Both the position numbers and the translations under genes were made by a program. A DNA stretch of 64,000 nt from Desulfovibrio inopinatus DSM 10711. GTDB lineage: Bacteria; Desulfobacterota; Desulfovibrionia; Desulfovibrionales; Desulfovibrionaceae. Shown piece by piece: positions 1 through 8,297 of this stretch (position 1 is its first letter; each line of letters starts with the position of its first letter). The notes below the pieces were generated by a model. That model saw only the letters and a program-made list of their open reading frames with translations, was not told the DNA's origin and searched no databases. The DNA is taken from positions 1-64,000 of the forward strand of contig NZ_AUBP01000010.1 of the NCBI RefSeq assembly GCF_000429305.1, given 5' to 3'.

Positions 1-183
<183 letters not shown>

Positions 184-232
184 TTCCTTCAAACTATCCT
201 GTTTCTTATTTTACTTATATATCACCAATATT

Positions 233-348
233 TCCTGGTGACCAAGGAGGAGGGGGTACACCCGATCCCATTCCGAACTCGGAAGTTAAGCCCTCCATCG
301 TCGATGATACTGCGGTTCTAACCGTGGGAAAGTAGATCGTCGCCAGGA
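233..348 (+). rRNA. rrf: 5S ribosomal RNA
   Basis: This 116-base segment carries the 5S hallmarks CCCGATCCCATTCCGAACTC and GAAGTTAAGCCC. Its terminal segments TCCTGGTGAC and GTCGCCAGGA pair to form helix I. It follows the 23S 3' end with the usual short spacer and is followed by a strong hairpin, as expected for the last gene of an rRNA operon. Confidence 0.95.
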
Positions 349-377
349 TTCATTTCCACTGCCACACACGGCAACAC

Positions 378-412
378 AAAGCCCGAACTTGATGAAAGTT
401 CGGGCTTTCGTG
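378..412 (+). terminator. rRNA operon terminator
   Basis: A 13-bp perfect stem (AAAGCCCGAACTT paired with AAGTTCGGGCTTT) closes a 5-base loop 30 bases after the 5S gene. The following run is only TTTC, so it is a strong hairpin with a short U tract. Confidence 0.8.
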
Positions 413-478
413 CGTTCAAAGACCGGAAATTGCCTCCGGCATTTATTTAAATTCGGCTTTATTCAGAAGCAAAACTGC

Positions 479-660
479 TGTAGCAGGATCAGTGTGTTTT
501 CCTTGCTGTTGACATGTTGTTTGTCTTAAAATGTCCACTCGACTATTTATAATTATTTAAACGAAACATGCTTAATTGGTAATGATCATCTTGAGATCGA
601 CGTTTGGGGGGACCGATCCCATAGGCGTTTTGAAGAACGCTGGCATCTGATCCTGCTACA
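479..660. mobile_element. Short non-coding element with 14-bp terminal inverted repeats (MITE-like)
   Basis: TGTAGCAGGATCAG at 479-492 is repeated exactly in inverted orientation at 647-660. The 182 bases between the outer ends contain no plausible gene. This is the architecture of a miniature inverted-repeat element. No clear target-site duplication is visible in the flanks, so mobility is inferred and an insertion-sequence family cannot be named. The element occupies most of the 421-783 gap between the rRNA terminator and the YhcH-family gene. Confidence 0.45.
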
Positions 661-783
661 GAGTATCAGGGAGGTTTGCGCCTTCCTTGTTCTTTTGAAC
701 TTTTAAAGAAACTATGAATTTCAAGTTACCTGTGAGGCTGGGTTTGAAGTTTTAACCATCTGATTGCATTTGAGGAATACGAT

Positions 784-1266
784 ATGATCTATGATTCTTT
801 GAAGAACCTTTCTCTGTATGGTTCAGGCGAGCTTTGGCAGAGCATTTGCGAAATGGTGCTGGGGCTGAATATTGATACACCGGAAGGAGAATATTCTATT
901 CAAAGCGATATCGCCTTCTGTCGTGTTATGCAATTTGAGACCAAATTGGAAAAAGATTGCCGTATCGAAGGACATCGCCGATTTATCGACATCCAGCTTA
1001 CCATTGCCGGAGCTGAACAGATTGATATCTTTCAACTCGATAGCGTCGCGGAAGAAACACCATACGACGAGACGAATGATGTCATGTTTTATACAAGTCA
1101 AAATGCTCCGATGATTTCAACAATCAATCATGCCGGCTTTTTTACTTTCTTATGGCCGCATGATCTGCACAGACCACAGCGTGCTGTTGAATCATATAAA
1201 GATGTCAAAAAAGCCGTTGTTAAACTCGATGTCAACGCTTTTCTTCATAGCCGAGGCGGTAAATAA
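784..1266 (+). CDS. YhcH/YjgK/YiaL (TabA-like) family protein
   Basis: This 160-residue protein has the full length of the YhcH/YjgK/YiaL family, a cupin-type double-stranded beta-helix fold. It shows the family core HRRFIDIQ near residue 64 and the C-terminal FLWPHDLHRPQ segment near residues 120-130, whose His and acidic residues bind metal in characterised relatives. Members are associated with sugar or sialic-acid catabolism and, in E. coli TabA, with biofilm control; the substrate here is unknown. GAGGAA lies six to seven bases before the ATG. No partner gene is adjacent. A decayed IS3 transposase fragment begins just downstream on the other strand, so the gene stands at the edge of a rearranged stretch. 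Confidence 0.85.
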   Translation: MIYDSLKNLSLYGSGELWQSICEMVLGLNIDTPEGEYSIQSDIAFCRVMQFETKLEKDCRIEGHRRFIDIQLTIAGAEQIDIFQLDSVAEETPYDETNDVMFYTSQNAPMISTINHAGFFTFLWPHDLHRPQRAVESYKDVKKAVVKLDVNAFLHSRGGK

Positions 1267-1309
1267 ATTTTACTAGGTGTTTAGTCCCATGATGTGCTGG
1301 TGTAAAATA

Positions 1310-1540
1310 TGACCTGAAATGCGCTGATGACGGAATGTTTATTAAGGGAATCGCTGACATCCCTGCCAACAACCAATCTCGACAATAAATCAATAAATGC
1401 CGTCGCATCGTGCCACTTCTTTCCAACTTTGAGGTGTGAAATATCATTCTCTCAGACTGTGTTCGGGTATCGACATTAAATTGTCGCTTCAGAATATTGG
1501 CAGTTACGAGGGGATTGTGTTTTGAGTCCGTTATCACAAC
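1310..1540 (-). pseudogene. Decayed IS3-family transposase (OrfB) fragment, central part
   Basis: Read on the minus strand, one frame gives TDSKHNPLVTANILKRQFN, the typical linker before the integrase core of IS3-family OrfB. After a frameshift near 1466 another frame gives PNTV-stop-ENDIS, then FIDLLSRLVVG and RDVSDSLNKHS, matching the first catalytic Asp region and the 'D-F/L-S-R-x-V-V-G' signature. A TGA stands where the family normally has Trp. Both ends of the gene are missing. With a frameshift, a stop and truncation, it cannot encode an active transposase. The remaining bases of the 1267-1659 gap show nothing else recognisable. Confidence 0.75.
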
Positions 1541-1659
1541 ATATTTTCATGCTGTTCTGCTGCATTCCAAGCTCATTTGGCGCGCATGCCGGGCGACACA
1601 AGGGGAGCTGATTTTAAACAATTCTTTTTCTAACCGTAAATAAGCTGTCATCATAGAGC

Positions 1660-3369
1660 TTACAGTTGCTCCGTCTGCTTCAAATAGTCCCAGGTTACTT
1701 GCGGAACAAGTTGACAAAGGTTTTTCCAGTCTTTGTCTCTATAAAAGCGACGAACCAAAGACGCACTAATAATTTTATCATGGCGTGCTATGCGTGGAAT
1801 TTCAATAACCTGAATTTCATATTCCGGGCAAATAATTTTGAGTTGTTCATTGTGTTGTTTCGTAATCTGACAATATGGTTCTTCCCCGACAAACCTGAGG
1901 TTAATTCCAAGCAAGGGGGCGATGTGAATACAGAAAGGAAGGATGTCACGTGTTGCGTCAATACGTACATGTTGGCAGGCTTCTTTATTAAAATACTCTG
2001 GAAACGATTCTGAAGAAACCATGAATTCTCCGGATGGAAGAATTGAAACATTGTTGATATGGGCAACACCTGCTTTGACAAGCTTAAACCGGATGTCAAA
2101 AGAGAAGAATGAGCGATTCTCTTCGACGACGAACACATACAGATGGTCTACCATCCCAGCCGCTGTTTCAATGAGATGTACATGACCCCACGTGAGGGGA
2201 TTCGCATTGATTACAGTTGCTCCAATACGGCACGGAGAGATTGTAGGTTTAATTGCCTTCCCGCGTAAGAAATCAAGATATATCTGAAGGTTTGGATGAG
2301 AGAGCCCTGAGAGGTCTGGTTTCCTCTTCTGGAGGGGAGAGACTGCCGTCGTTGTCTTCGATTTTCTGTCGTTGATTTGATGAATAATGTGATTGAACAA
2401 AGTATCGGCTATAACTGCATTTCCTTTGTATGAGAAATGTCCCCGATCAACAAAAATTTCACCGTGATTATGTGGGCGTTCAAAAATATTACGAGCGTCA
2501 AAAACTGGAATGTTGTAGCGGCTGTATGCTTTCATGTCGGTTGATCTTGTATCAATCAACTTATATCCATGCGTTCTGTTTTTTTGTGGAAGAGAAATTG
2601 TATTATCAAAAAGTATTACAAAATCTCCAGGAGAAATTCCTGCTTGCCATATTCGAATGAGATTACAGTTCAATCTACTCCCTCGTACTCCATGATTTTG
2701 TACTCGCCAGATCGGAGATTGAGTATTGTTATTATGGTGCTCATTAAATCTGTGTTGAAGAAAGCTCGAAATGGTGTGGTTATCCTCACAAACCAAGCCA
2801 TAAACTTCTGAGGCTCCAAACATATGGAGAGTTCGATCAAATTGAGAGGATTGCCCTGTTGTTAGTCGGTGTCCCGCTATGACATTAACCCAGCGGCTAG
2901 AATAGTCCTCCTGAAATGGAAGACCATTAGCATCTCGGCCAAGATTTGCATCCGAAAAAATATCTTGAATATACTCATTATTAAACGTGTTGAGTTCTCC
3001 GAAGATCGTCTGGTGGATCTTTGAACAGGTGCGCAAGTATTCAAGGCGGTTTCCAACGTAGTTTGGGCCAAGGTTTGGATTGCCAAAACGTATAGAACGT
3101 AAAAATTGTTCATGGGGAGACGGGGAGTTGACATGAGATAACATCGGGCAAAAGACAAATAAAAACTGGGCATCGCGTTGTTTACAGATTGCGTGAGCTG
3201 CTTGCACTACCGATATATAAAACGAAGGACTCCACTCGACATCTAATAAAAAATCTGCGCCACCTGCATAATCAACTATAGGGCCTTTGGTTTCGTCATC
3301 ACATGGAGAGACATAATCCCTGCAAGCCGAACAGGATATATTGGGATGACCATAGCATCTTGTCTTCAT
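1660..3369 (-). CDS. Fusion of an SGNH-hydrolase-like domain and a citrate-lyase-ligase-like nucleotidyltransferase domain
   Basis: This 569-residue protein appears to join two enzymes. Residues about 180-335 follow the SGNH layout: FGASEVYG (candidate nucleophile Ser187), NHGVRGS (block II Gly), LFDNTIS (Asn256 region) and DRGHFSYKG (Asp308/His311 pair). Residues about 380-565 resemble the C-terminal adenylyltransferase domain of CitC: VINANPLTWGHVHLI holds the (H/T)xGH-type motif, and VEENRSFFSF, FVGEEPYCQIT and ISASLVRRFY follow in order. No citrate lyase genes are nearby, so the substrate is unknown; modification of a surface or acyl-carrier molecule is only a guess. The start is set by AAGGAAGGGAG just upstream. 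The gene is visibly AT-richer than its neighbours and lies between two IS3 remnants, which suggests transfer. Confidence 0.7.
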   Translation of the reverse strand: MKTRCYGHPNISCSACRDYVSPCDDETKGPIVDYAGGADFLLDVEWSPSFYISVVQAAHAICKQRDAQFLFVFCPMLSHVNSPSPHEQFLRSIRFGNPNLGPNYVGNRLEYLRTCSKIHQTIFGELNTFNNEYIQDIFSDANLGRDANGLPFQEDYSSRWVNVIAGHRLTTGQSSQFDRTLHMFGASEVYGLVCEDNHTISSFLQHRFNEHHNNNTQSPIWRVQNHGVRGSRLNCNLIRIWQAGISPGDFVILFDNTISLPQKNRTHGYKLIDTRSTDMKAYSRYNIPVFDARNIFERPHNHGEIFVDRGHFSYKGNAVIADTLFNHIIHQINDRKSKTTTAVSPLQKRKPDLSGLSHPNLQIYLDFLRGKAIKPTISPCRIGATVINANPLTWGHVHLIETAAGMVDHLYVFVVEENRSFFSFDIRFKLVKAGVAHINNVSILPSGEFMVSSESFPEYFNKEACQHVRIDATRDILPFCIHIAPLLGINLRFVGEEPYCQITKQHNEQLKIICPEYEIQVIEIPRIARHDKIISASLVRRFYRDKDWKNLCQLVPQVTWDYLKQTEQL

Positions 3370-3483
3370 AAGCTCCCTTCCTTTTGGGGAGGACCCAAAT
3401 CGATAACATTTAGATAAAATTTGCTTGCTCGATTCAGGTCAGGATCATCAATAATGTCCAAGCTGCTGTCTAGAAAGAAACTT

Positions 3484-3750
3484 GGTCCTATTTATAACAA
3501 CGTGGAGTGTCGGTTAAGCCATGTTTGAAATGACATGACTTTGTTCAAGTTGAGCCGTTGACATCCAGCCATTTGTTGAATGCCACCGTTTCAGGTTGGA
3601 GTAGGCTTCGATATATCGATATAGAGTCAATCTAAGCTTCATACGTGCTGGAAAATTTTTGGTAGTGGACAATTTGCGTTCTCAACGTATGAAAAAATTA
3701 TTTCGTATCATACCGTCCAGCAAATATGCCTCATTCACGTCTCCTGTTTA
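3484..3750 (-). pseudogene. Decayed IS3-family transposase (OrfB) fragment, C-terminal part
   Basis: The minus strand gives FFHTLRTQIVHYQKFSSTYEA, the C-terminal part of the IS3 OrfB catalytic domain (around the third catalytic position). After a one-base frame change comes LYRYIEAYSNLKRWHSTNGW followed by MSTAQLEQ, the classic YIExxYNxxRxHSxxGxxSPxxxE tail. It ends at a TAA at 3514-3516. In-frame stops occur upstream. Bases 3484-3513 probably hold the end of the element. The N-terminal half is not recognisable. It has the same orientation as the fragment at 1310-1540, but the order of parts shows they come from two different copies. Confidence 0.75.
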
Positions 3751-3848
3751 CTAGCCAACATAGTGGCTTAACTCCGTGTCCACAACCCCGTAGTAAGATT
3801 TTCCTGATGTTGACGAAAAGCGGACAGTAAAATGCACTGCACAACAAG

Positions 3849-3867
3849 GTGGGCAAAATTTGCCCAC
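3849..3867. promoter_or_regulatory. Perfect 9-bp-arm palindrome
   Basis: GTGGGCAAA and TTTGCCCAC flank a single A. It is followed by TTTCTTG on the plus strand, so it could be a weak terminator. It also lies about 200 bases upstream of the sigma-54-like promoter at 4057, the usual distance for an activator site. No gene is seen in 3751-4106. Confidence 0.35.
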
Positions 3868-3938
3868 TTTCTTGTCTGACAGACCTAAAGAAACCATGGG
3901 GCTGGACGATATGACTAATACTCGGGTGCAATTATTGC

Positions 3939-3965
3939 CGTGAATTCACGATATTTCGCGAAATA
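3939..3965. promoter_or_regulatory. Two adjacent perfect palindromes
   Basis: CGTGAATTCACG (3939-3950) and TATTTCGCGAAATA (3952-3965) are perfect palindromes separated by one base. They lie 95-120 bases before the sigma-54-like promoter at 4057-4072, where enhancer-binding proteins usually bind. Their role as operators is inferred. Confidence 0.4.
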
Positions 3966-4056
3966 ACTTGGTAACCCGACAGACTTAAGGATCGATAGGG
4001 TTATAAAGACCGCAATGAACACTGTTAAGTTCGCAATAAATGCGCGTTTCCCATAT

Positions 4057-4072
4057 TGGCATGATCCTAGCT
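4057..4072 (+). promoter_or_regulatory. Sigma-54-like (-24/-12) promoter
   Basis: The sequence TTGGCATGATCCTAGCT has GG at 4058-4059 and GC at 4070-4071, the required 12-base offset. It deviates from TGGCAC-N5-TTGC at two positions. It would start transcription near 4082, just ahead of a strong ribosome-binding site and the small gene at 4107. Confidence 0.5.
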
Positions 4073-4106
4073 TTAAAAAGGGAAAGAACGTGGAGGTGGG
4101 AAGAAA

Positions 4107-4313
4107 ATGCCGAATCCTATGAATTCTATTGTTAGCCATGATGAAGTTAATTCTCTTCTGAAGGGAGATTTTAGCCGTAAAGCCGAAATCGCTCCCATCC
4201 CGCGGCAACCAATGAACGCGACACCTTCTCGTTCTTCCAAGAGTGTGGTGACTCCCCTTGAACTTCGGTTTCTCATGAGCGGTCCCGGAAATCTTTTCGA
4301 GACCAACGCTTAA
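4107..4313 (+). CDS. Small hypothetical protein (68 aa)
   Basis: I do not recognise a family for this 68-residue product. It has no signal peptide or membrane segment; it is rich in Pro and Ser in the middle (residues about 30-48) and ends in LELRFLMSGPGNLFETNA. Three features support a real gene: a strong ribosome-binding site (GTGGAGGTGGG) about nine bases before the ATG, a sigma-54-like promoter about 25 bases further upstream, and an intrinsic terminator with a U run 40 bases after the stop. It stands alone. Control by a sigma-54 activator is inferred from the promoter and the palindromes further upstream. An overlapping minus-strand reading frame of 77 codons has no comparable signals. 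Confidence 0.55.
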   Translation: MPNPMNSIVSHDEVNSLLKGDFSRKAEIAPIPRQPMNATPSRSSKSVVTPLELRFLMSGPGNLFETNA

Positions 4314-4352
4314 TTATATCGTAGCCACACACGACACTATTTTTATCATCTA

Positions 4353-4388
4353 AGCGCGGAAGATACATTTTCTTCCGCGCTATTTTTT
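4353..4388 (+). terminator. Intrinsic terminator of the 4107-4313 gene
   Basis: An 11-bp stem (AGCGCGGAAGA with TCTTCCGCGCT) closes a short loop and is followed by ATTTTTTG. Confidence 0.85.
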
Positions 4389-4641
4389 GTCTCTGATCAC
4401 GCCATTCTAGTCTTTCTCATCGGTTTCCCCGTATCACTCGTATCTTGTCATCTTCGTTTACCATGCCATGGTGGTAATACTTCACCATTGAGCTAACACA
4501 TTATGATTATAGTTAGTTATGTGGCGTAAATTTTCTGGATCGTACATATGGGAAGTTTGTTTTGGTTTTTGAAAATACGAGACAATAGACATTGATCACG
4601 AAATTATGAAGCCATGACTCATTTCCAAGGAGACCTTTTTT

Positions 4642-4722
4642 ATGGGCAGATTCGAAAATCATGGTTTGCTGTGGACAGCAGAGGTCATTTCGGGTAAAGC
4701 CTGTATGAGTATATTCGGATAA
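4642..4722 (+). CDS. Possible 26-residue small ORF
   Basis: An ATG preceded by CAAGGAGACC at ideal spacing opens a 26-codon frame that begins MGRFENHGLLWTAEVISG and ends at TAA. The ribosome-binding site is much better than that of panC, which begins 67 bases downstream. It could be a small protein or a leader peptide for panC; no regulatory hairpin is obvious after it. Evidence rests on the initiation signal alone. The rest of the 4389-4788 gap holds only a weak inverted repeat (ATGGTG-N9-CACCAT at 4468-4488). Confidence 0.3.
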   Translation: MGRFENHGLLWTAEVISGKACMSIFG

Positions 4723-4788
4723 CGTGATTTAGTTTGTTTCGCCTTGAGTGAGCAAGCAATAGTAGGACTCTGTAAGCAGATATAGATT

Positions 4789-5658
4789 ATGCAAATTTAT
4801 CATTCTCCCCTTGATCTCCAGGTGACGGCATGGAAATGGCGCAGCCAGGGAGTCAATGTCGGGCTCGTCCCGACGATGGGCTATCTTCATCAGGGACATG
4901 TGAGTCTGATGAAGCACGCTCGAGATCGAGCAAACAAAGTTATTGTTAGTTTGTTTGTGAATCCGACACAATTCGGACCGAATGAGGATTTGTCTCGGTA
5001 TCCCCGTGATTTTGAGCACGATGTTGCCGTCGCGGAGCAAGCAGGAGTCGATGTGCTTTTCGCGCCGACACCGCTCGATATGTATGATGATGGAAGCCCT
5101 GTGTGGGTTGATGTTCCTGATATGGCTCTCCGATTATGTGGAAAAACCCGGCCTACACATTTTCGCGGAGTGACAACTGTAGTCACGAAGTTGCTTATGC
5201 TGGCGATGCCGCAATTTGCGGTATTTGGAGAAAAGGATTGGCAACAGCTCCAGATTCTTCGCCGGATGGTGAGCGCACTCAATATTCCGGTTGAATTGAT
5301 TGGATGCCCTATTGTTCGTGAAGCCGATGGACTTGCATTAAGTTCTCGCAACGTCAATTTGGCAGCGGAGGAACGCCGTCAAGCGGTCAATATCTATGCA
5401 GGATTGACCATGGCTGCGACTCGTGTCGCAGACGGTGTTACCGATGTTTCTCAACTCGTAGCTGACGTGCAAGCATATTATGAACGTAGCATGTCGCTTG
5501 GACGTATTGATTATTTGGAAGTTTTTCATCCATTTACCCTGCAGCCGTTGGCTTCCATAACGGGGCCTGCGCGAATCGCTGCAGCGGTTTTTTTCGAAAA
5601 GGCCAGACTTATCGATAATATGGCGCTCAATAATGACCTTCTGTCCGACCCGGCATGA
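4789..5658 (+). CDS. panC: Pantothenate synthetase
   Basis: This enzyme condenses pantoate with beta-alanine using ATP, the last step of pantothenate (coenzyme A precursor) synthesis, in the cytoplasm. The 289-residue length is normal. The nucleotide-binding motif VPTMGYLHQGHVSL (residues about 26-39) carries the HxGH-type signature. FVNPTQFGPNEDLSRYPR, FGEKDWQQL, and the KMSKS-like segment LALSSRNVNL follow in the expected order. The last segment has Asn where most family members have Tyr. The ribosome-binding site before the ATG is weak. metK follows 83 bases downstream on the same strand and may be co-transcribed, although it has its own strong ribosome-binding site. Confidence 0.95.
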   Translation: MQIYHSPLDLQVTAWKWRSQGVNVGLVPTMGYLHQGHVSLMKHARDRANKVIVSLFVNPTQFGPNEDLSRYPRDFEHDVAVAEQAGVDVLFAPTPLDMYDDGSPVWVDVPDMALRLCGKTRPTHFRGVTTVVTKLLMLAMPQFAVFGEKDWQQLQILRRMVSALNIPVELIGCPIVREADGLALSSRNVNLAAEERRQAVNIYAGLTMAATRVADGVTDVSQLVADVQAYYERSMSLGRIDYLEVFHPFTLQPLASITGPARIAAAVFFEKARLIDNMALNNDLLSDPA

Positions 5659-5741
5659 CGGTGGAGTGTCAATAAACACGTAAAGCATGTGTGAAGTCGT
5701 CTTTTGACTTCGCGCCTACTAACACTGTGGAGGAATACTCT

Positions 5742-6911
5742 ATGATCAGCAAGAAAGGCCGTTATCTGTTCACTTCCGAATCCGTGACTGAAGGACATCC
5801 TGACAAAGTTGCGGACCAGATCTCTGACGCCGTTCTCGACACCATTCTCGAGCAGGATTCTGATGCCCGCGTGGCCTGCGAAACCTTGATTACGACTGGG
5901 GTTGCGTTTATCGCCGGTGAAATCACCACGAAAGCGTACGCAGACTTCCCGTCAATCGTTCGGGATACCGTCAAGGAAGTGGGGTATAACAGTTCGGCCA
6001 TGGGGTTTGACTGGGAAACCTGCGCTGTCATTTCGTCTATTGACAAACAGTCCGTTGACATTGCTCAAGGCGTTGACCGTAAGGCTCCTGAAGAACAGGG
6101 TGCCGGTGACCAGGGGATGATGTTTGGTTTTGCCAGCAATGAAACTGACACCTTGATGCCTGCTCCCATCTACTATGCTCACAAACTGAGCCGCCGTCTT
6201 TCCTATGTGCGCAAAAACAATGTGCTGGATTTCTTGCGCCCTGACGGCAAAACACAGGTTGCTGTCGAGTACATCGACGGTAAACCGGTACGCTTCGATA
6301 ACATCGTTGTGTCTTCGCAGCACGATGAAAATATTGCTTATGCCGATCTTGTCGATGCTATCAAGAAGGAAGTTATCCTGAGTGCATTGCCTGAAGACAT
6401 GTTGTCGAAAGACACGAAGATTTATATCAACCCGACCGGTCGATTTGTCATCGGCGGCCCGCTGGGTGACTGCGGCCTGACCGGTCGTAAAATTATTCAA
6501 GATACGTATGGTGGAATGGGGAACCATGGTGGTGGTGCTTTCTCGGGGAAAGACCCCTCCAAAGTGGACCGTTCCGGAGCCTACATGGCGCGCTATGTCG
6601 CGAAGAACGTAGTCGCTACGGGAATTTGTGAAAAGTGCGAAGTCCAGATCGCATACGCGATCGGCGTCGCTGACCCGGTTTCCGTCCTTGTTACATCGCA
6701 GGGAACGAGCGAAATGAGCGATGAAGAATTGACCAAGGCTGTGCGTGAAGTTTTTGATATGCGTCCTTACTTCATCAGCAAACGCCTTGATCTGCGCCGT
6801 CCCATCTATAAGGCGTCGTCGTGTTACGGGCATTTTGGCCGCGAACGTCCTGAATTCACTTGGGAAAAAGTCGACGCTGTTGAAGATCTGAAGACTGCTT
6901 TGAAAATCTAA
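5742..6911 (+). CDS. metK: S-adenosylmethionine synthetase
   Basis: MetK makes S-adenosylmethionine from methionine and ATP. The 389-residue product has all the signatures: [19 protein letters not shown] at the N-terminus, [12 protein letters not shown] near residue 115 and [19 protein letters not shown] near residue 260. The frame is open upstream to 5691, but the ATG at 5742 is chosen because GGAGG lies eight bases before it and the protein then begins at the usual place. No SAM riboswitch is visible in the 83-base gap after panC; there is only a small hairpin (GAAGTC/GACTTC). The gene is followed by an intrinsic terminator. Confidence 0.97.
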   Translation: MISKKGRYLFTSESVTEGHPDKVADQISDAVLDTILEQDSDARVACETLITTGVAFIAGEITTKAYADFPSIVRDTVKEVGYNSSAMGFDWETCAVISSIDKQSVDIAQGVDRKAPEEQGAGDQGMMFGFASNETDTLMPAPIYYAHKLSRRLSYVRKNNVLDFLRPDGKTQVAVEYIDGKPVRFDNIVVSSQHDENIAYADLVDAIKKEVILSALPEDMLSKDTKIYINPTGRFVIGGPLGDCGLTGRKIIQDTYGGMGNHGGGAFSGKDPSKVDRSGAYMARYVAKNVVATGICEKCEVQIAYAIGVADPVSVLVTSQGTSEMSDEELTKAVREVFDMRPYFISKRLDLRRPIYKASSCYGHFGRERPEFTWEKVDAVEDLKTALKI

Positions 6912-6961
6912 GTTCAATACGGGAGGGGAATCCTCTCTTTTGTGGTCTTTATAATAAAAAC

Positions 6962-7004
6962 GCCGAGCACTTCGGGAATATCCTGAAATGCTCGGCCGTT
7001 TTAT
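6962..7004 (+). terminator. Terminator downstream of metK
   Basis: An interrupted stem (GCCGAGCA..TTC.GGA paired with TCC.GAA.TGCTCGGC) is followed by GTTTTATTATT. It also separates metK from the convergent solute-binding protein gene. Confidence 0.75.
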
Positions 7005-7031
7005 TATTGACTTGTGGTGAAGGGGGCCGTT

Positions 7032-8255
7032 TTATTCTTGGTGTAAAACGTGTTCGTTCCAGCCTTCTTCAAGTGGTTCGACGTAGCCGGCTGGAATCTC
7101 AGGGACTCCTTTAGCGGCCAACGCCTCGGGTGTCATAGTCGCTGCCCCGAGATCAACATCGCTGAATTTTTCCTGCCAATCTTGAGGAAGTTTTGCGATG
7201 TCGATAGCGGGGTAGTCTCCCCAATGTTTGGGGTCGAATTTGTCGAGCTGAGCTTCGGGGGAGAGCAGAAAGTTCGCAACAACCATAGCGCCAGCTTTGT
7301 TCGGAGCTGTATCGGGTATGGCCGTAAAATGGGTGTTGAAAATCGATCCGTCATCCATAACACATGTCCGTACGGTTTTAGGATAGTCTCCGTCCAAGAT
7401 TTTGCTTTGGGCATGTGCCGGATGATAACTCATACCAAAGTCGATTTCTCCTCGACCAAAAAGGGTATCCAGGGCCGCCGAGTCTTTTGGATAGCTCCGG
7501 CCTTCCTGCCATAACGCTGGCTTGATGAGATTGAGATACGTCCAGAGCAGCGGAGCCTTTTTTTCATATAAGGATTTGTCATACCCGCGCATGTACTGCT
7601 CGAACCCTCCGGATACCGCATAAAAAACCTGGCGAATAAACGCTGATCCTGTAAAGTCCGGTGGTTGTGGATACGTAAAGCGTCCTGGATTTTGAATGAT
7701 CCATTGCGCCAAGGCTGCGTATGTTTTGGGTGGATTGGGAATTTGGGCAGAATCATATTCGAATACAAACTGGGCACGTCCATAGGGGGCTTCAAATCCT
7801 CGGACAGGATATCCAAAATCAAAGCGGACGCTATTGGGATCCACATAGCGGAAGTTGGGTAATCGCTCGGCAAATGGACCGTAGAGCAGGCCGGCTTCCA
7901 TGGCGTTCTTAAAGTTTTCGCCATTAACCCACAGCAAATCAATAACGCCGTTTTTTTTCCCTGCTGTTTTCTCAGTCAACAGTTTCGATACAAATACGGC
8001 TGCATCCATGGGAATGCGTTTCAATGTTATATTGTAACGACTCTTTAGTTCCTTTGCGACATATCCATCGATCCATTTGTTGACATCGGCAAAACCGCCG
8101 AACATGTAAAAAGCGACTGTTGTCCCTTTCGCCGCTTCTTCGATTTGGGCAAAAGAGGAATCTTTAAAAGGGTCTTTCTGCTGGTCCTGTGCATAGCTAA
8201 GGCTCGTGCAACACAGAAGCCACATGGTCAAACATAAAGCGATAAATCGATACAT
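7032..8255 (-). CDS. ABC transporter solute-binding protein, YnjB-like
   Basis: This 407-residue protein begins with a signal peptide (MYRFIALCLTMWLLCCTSLS-YA) and continues as a type 2 periplasmic binding fold. FYMFGGFADVNKWIDGYVA, LLWVNGENFKNAMEAGLLYG and the C-terminal segments resemble the YnjB branch of extracellular solute-binding proteins. The YnjBCD substrate is not firmly established; thiamine-like compounds have been suggested for relatives. It is the last gene of a three-gene minus-strand operon, 42 bases after the ATPase. The permease that normally stands between binding protein and ATPase is absent from the locus. Confidence 0.8.
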   Translation of the reverse strand: MYRFIALCLTMWLLCCTSLSYAQDQQKDPFKDSSFAQIEEAAKGTTVAFYMFGGFADVNKWIDGYVAKELKSRYNITLKRIPMDAAVFVSKLLTEKTAGKKNGVIDLLWVNGENFKNAMEAGLLYGPFAERLPNFRYVDPNSVRFDFGYPVRGFEAPYGRAQFVFEYDSAQIPNPPKTYAALAQWIIQNPGRFTYPQPPDFTGSAFIRQVFYAVSGGFEQYMRGYDKSLYEKKAPLLWTYLNLIKPALWQEGRSYPKDSAALDTLFGRGEIDFGMSYHPAHAQSKILDGDYPKTVRTCVMDDGSIFNTHFTAIPDTAPNKAGAMVVANFLLSPEAQLDKFDPKHWGDYPAIDIAKLPQDWQEKFSDVDLGAATMTPEALAAKGVPEIPAGYVEPLEEGWNEHVLHQE

Positions 8256-8297
8256 GTTTTCCTCTCTTTGATGGCGTTGCCGGCGTTTAACGGTGGT

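Noticed and set aside
1450-1470. In-frame TGA in the IS3 relic as selenocysteine, given selA in the window
   Set aside because: The TGA aligns with a Trp position of a frameshifted transposase relic, not with a redox Cys, and no SECIS-like hairpin is evident.
1232-1537. 101-codon minus-strand ORF as a real gene
   Set aside because: Its first part is an IS3 OrfB fragment and the similarity then continues in another frame; the rest of the ORF is a frameshift artefact.
4073-4306. 77-codon minus-strand ORF opposite the 4107 gene
   Set aside because: It has no ribosome-binding site or promoter, whereas the plus strand has both and a matching terminator.
5659-5741. SAM riboswitch before metK
   Set aside because: The gap is only 83 bases and shows one small hairpin without the known SAM-aptamer core segments.
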